This document shows, in pieces, positions 13,987 to 14,008 of a stretch of DNA of 14,008 bases (positions are counted from its first letter, which is position 1; each line of letters opens with the position of its first letter). This DNA comes from a bacterium Ga0077546 (GTDB taxonomy: Bacteria > Cyanobacteriota > Vampirovibrionia > Obscuribacterales > Obscuribacteraceae): the NCBI GenBank assembly GCA_001464165.1, contig LNEX01000084.1, positions 1-14,008 of the forward strand. Direction: 5' to 3'. Under the pieces are notes generated by a model. The model saw nothing but the letters and a program-made list of their open reading frames with translations. It was not told the origin of the DNA and did no database searches. The position numbers were made by a program, and so were the translations under genes.

Positions 13987-14008
13987 TGGGGGGCCTTACT
14001 CTCTTAAA

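Overview
The window is ordinary bacterial chromosome with eleven protein-coding genes, no RNA genes, no insertion sequence, no CRISPR array and no sign of a phage or plasmid. Several proteins carry export signals or membrane anchors, and there is a bacteriophytochrome. The style of the genes (a large VIT/von Willebrand A membrane protein, a thioredoxin with a long helical tail, an LRR protein, TTG and GTG starts, moderate GC) would fit a deep-branching group such as the non-photosynthetic Cyanobacteriota (Vampirovibrionia/Obscuribacterales). That placement is a guess from general resemblance; no marker gene here proves it.

Layout. At 65-1207 (+) is an exported thioredoxin-fold protein. Converging on it is a minus-strand block: a 957-residue membrane protein with VIT and von Willebrand A domains (1327-4200), preceded by a leader with a good sigma70-type promoter, two hairpins and a strong Shine-Dalgarno. 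Upstream of that lies a tight minus-strand cluster: a divergent DUF3179 protein (4432-5499), an ABM-type mini-monooxygenase (5505-5828) and a YaeR-like VOC/glyoxalase-fold protein (5868-6254). A DUF3887-alpha/beta hydrolase (6341-7801, +) is transcribed divergently from this cluster. It ends at a 40-nt perfect palindrome that probably serves as a bidirectional terminator for it and for the convergent bacteriophytochrome kinase (7930-10254, -). Upstream of the kinase on the same strand lie DNA polymerase IV (10342-11451) and a leucine-rich-repeat protein (11467-12420) only 15 nt apart. A divergent OmpR-family response regulator (12650-13324, +) follows, and the window ends with an unrecognised minus-strand gene (13351-13986).

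How they may work together. The phytochrome has a complete biliverdin-binding photosensory module and an intact histidine kinase but no receiver domain. The only response regulator in the window is 2.4 kb away with no kinase beside it, so it is a candidate partner, but nothing in the sequence proves the pairing. The VOC, ABM and DUF3179 genes look like one transcription unit, perhaps for handling a reactive small molecule. I found no clearly new multi-gene system. The items most worth a second look are the VIT/vWA protein with its PrsW-like membrane segment and attenuator-like leader, the DUF3179 protein that lacks the family's cysteine motif, and the serine-rich insertion in the phytochrome tongue.
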